This document shows positions 63,353 to 64,000 of a DNA stretch of 64,000 nucleotides, piece after piece; the first letter of the stretch is position 1; every line of letters starts with the position of its first letter. The notes under the pieces were generated by a model. It had not been told where the DNA came from and ran no database searches. It worked only from the letters and a program-made list of their open reading frames with translations. Both the position numbers and the translations under genes were made by a program. Origin of the DNA: Methyloceanibacter methanicus (lineage in GTDB: Bacteria > Pseudomonadota > Alphaproteobacteria > Rhizobiales > Methyloligellaceae). The stretch covers positions 49,907-113,906 of the forward strand of contig NZ_LPWG01000001.1 of assembly GCF_001723285.1 (NCBI RefSeq). Direction: 5' to 3'.

Positions 63353-63935
63353 GGACGAACGCCCCTTTGGGGATCGCCTCGCCCAGCTTCTCGGTGCCCG
63401 TTGCGATCTGCTCCGCGTGGAGAACGGGCTGGACAACGCCAACCCCACGCCGGACGGCGAATTCCACTACCGCATTCGCCATACCGAGATGTACCGGCAG
63501 GTGCTCCAGCAGTTGCACCGGCGAACCGGGCCGGTAATCGACATCCATACGGGCCTGAACGAGAGAGGCCGGTGCGCGGACATCTATTGTCAGAGCGAAG
63601 GCTTCCTGAGTTGCCTCGACCGCGCGCTCGTCGCCCGCCCGCCCGCCGGCGGCAAAGCGCGTGGGGATGTGAGACGGGTGAAGATCGTGCCGCACGAGGC
63701 GAACGAGTCTCGCGCAGTGGCCGAGCCCGGATCGCGGCCGGTCGTTTGGACCTACATTCCCGAAGCCGTCTGGAGAAATCCCCACTTTCTCTATATCGGC
63801 ATCGAAGTGTTTCTGGCCGCCCCCGGCCCGGGCTCGGAAGCGGACCATGCTTACGCGCGCGATCTCGTCCTTCTGTGCGCGGATTGTTCGGCGCATCTGG
63901 AGGATCGCCGCCCGTGTCTCGGCACCGGGGCCTGA
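63318..63935 (+). CDS. M14/aspartoacylase-like putative zinc hydrolase
   Basis: The product has 205 residues and starts inside feoC (35-base overlap), suggesting coupled translation. LLLIGIHRDERPFGDRLAQL gives His11 and Glu14, and PVIDIHTGLNE gives His76. This HxxE...DIHT pattern matches the zinc ligands of the succinylglutamate desuccinylase/aspartoacylase branch of M14. It is shorter than most enzymes of that group. A link to iron uptake is positional only. Confidence 0.6.
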   Translation: MEKPLLLIGIHRDERPFGDRLAQLLGARCDLLRVENGLDNANPTPDGEFHYRIRHTEMYRQVLQQLHRRTGPVIDIHTGLNERGRCADIYCQSEGFLSCLDRALVARPPAGGKARGDVRRVKIVPHEANESRAVAEPGSRPVVWTYIPEAVWRNPHFLYIGIEVFLAAPGPGSEADHAYARDLVLLCADCSAHLEDRRPCLGTGA

Positions 63936-63946
63936 CGGGCGTCACG

Positions 63947-64000
63947 GTTCCTCCCAAGAGGTTCCTCCCAAGAGGTTCCTCCCAAGAGGTTCCTCCCAAG
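63947..64000. repeat. 14-bp tandem repeat at the right edge
   Basis: GTTCCTCCCAAGAG is repeated from 63947 (three complete copies and most of a fourth) and runs out of the window. It follows the last gene by about 12 bases. Such perfect short repeats are prone to copy-number change and can cause contig breaks. Confidence 0.9.

Noticed and set aside
61407..63896. Very long leftward open frame (over 800 codons) opposite feoB
   Set aside because: It is antisense to a clear transporter, has no family features and is low in hydrophobic order; long antisense frames are expected in high-GC coding DNA.

Overview
The window is high-GC DNA with the gene content of an alphaproteobacterium, most likely a member of the Hyphomicrobiales (Rhizobiales). 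The clearest markers are the CtrA/ChpT/SciP cell-cycle regulators, fliJ beside ctrA, a class of phosphatidylethanolamine N-methyltransferase typical of rhizobia, and a PQQ alcohol dehydrogenase with its accessory proteins, which suggests methylotrophy or alcohol oxidation. Genus-level placement is not possible from what I can see.

Layout. 0-2 kb: a leftward operon of molybdenum-related genes (selenium/molybdenum hydroxylase-type YqeB protein, ArsC/NifO-like protein, DUF2478 protein and the first codons of another gene), preceded by two 24-bp direct repeats. 2.3-10.7 kb: lpxB, a Gfo/Idh/MocA oxidoreductase, a NamZ-type (DUF1343) muramidase, three tandem von Willebrand A proteins, an HdeD-like membrane protein, then fdhD and mobA, so molybdenum-cofactor genes flank this block. 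10.8-15.4 kb: SYLF, DUF2853, small lipoprotein, secreted chorismate mutase, AmpH-like serine hydrolase, Flp pilin and ankyrin protein. 15.4-21.7 kb: diheme cytochrome c, PQQ dehydrogenase with an Asp-x-Asp lanthanide-type motif, PQQ-associated ABC binding protein and beta-propeller, flavodoxin-like and DsrE-like proteins. 21.9-30.7 kb: CoA-transferase, several secreted proteins, a formylglycine-enzyme-fold protein, tRNA-Met, methyltransferase and mnmA. 31-45.7 kb: sciP, ctrA, chpT, fliJ and a complete cheA-W-Y-B-R operon, interspersed with higBA, a nucleotidyltransferase-fold gene with a hairpin operator, and a tandemly duplicated two-gene cassette of unknown function. 45.9-55.4 kb: cysQ, DUF1134, a coiled-coil protein, a metallophosphatase, several small hypotheticals, DUF4396, a Spy-like protein and a PAP2 phosphatase. 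55.6-64 kb: a five-gene leftward cluster built around an unusual P1B-type ATPase, divergent from feoA-feoA-feoB-feoC.

The right-hand block is the best candidate for an unusual system. An HMA-fold protein, a P1B ATPase with Ser-Cys-Ala in place of Cys-Pro-Cys, and three small Gly/Pro-rich membrane proteins face a ferrous-iron uptake operon across a short region with an FNR/FixK-like site. This resembles the ferrosome (fez) iron-storage organelle clusters.

The sequence also carries about fifteen interrupted reading frames. In every one the frame changes in the same sense (one base missing). They hit housekeeping genes such as cheA and feoB, so consensus errors are more likely than real decay. 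I describe those genes as whole genes and give the position of the break. No insertion sequences, phage genes, rRNA or CRISPR arrays were seen.
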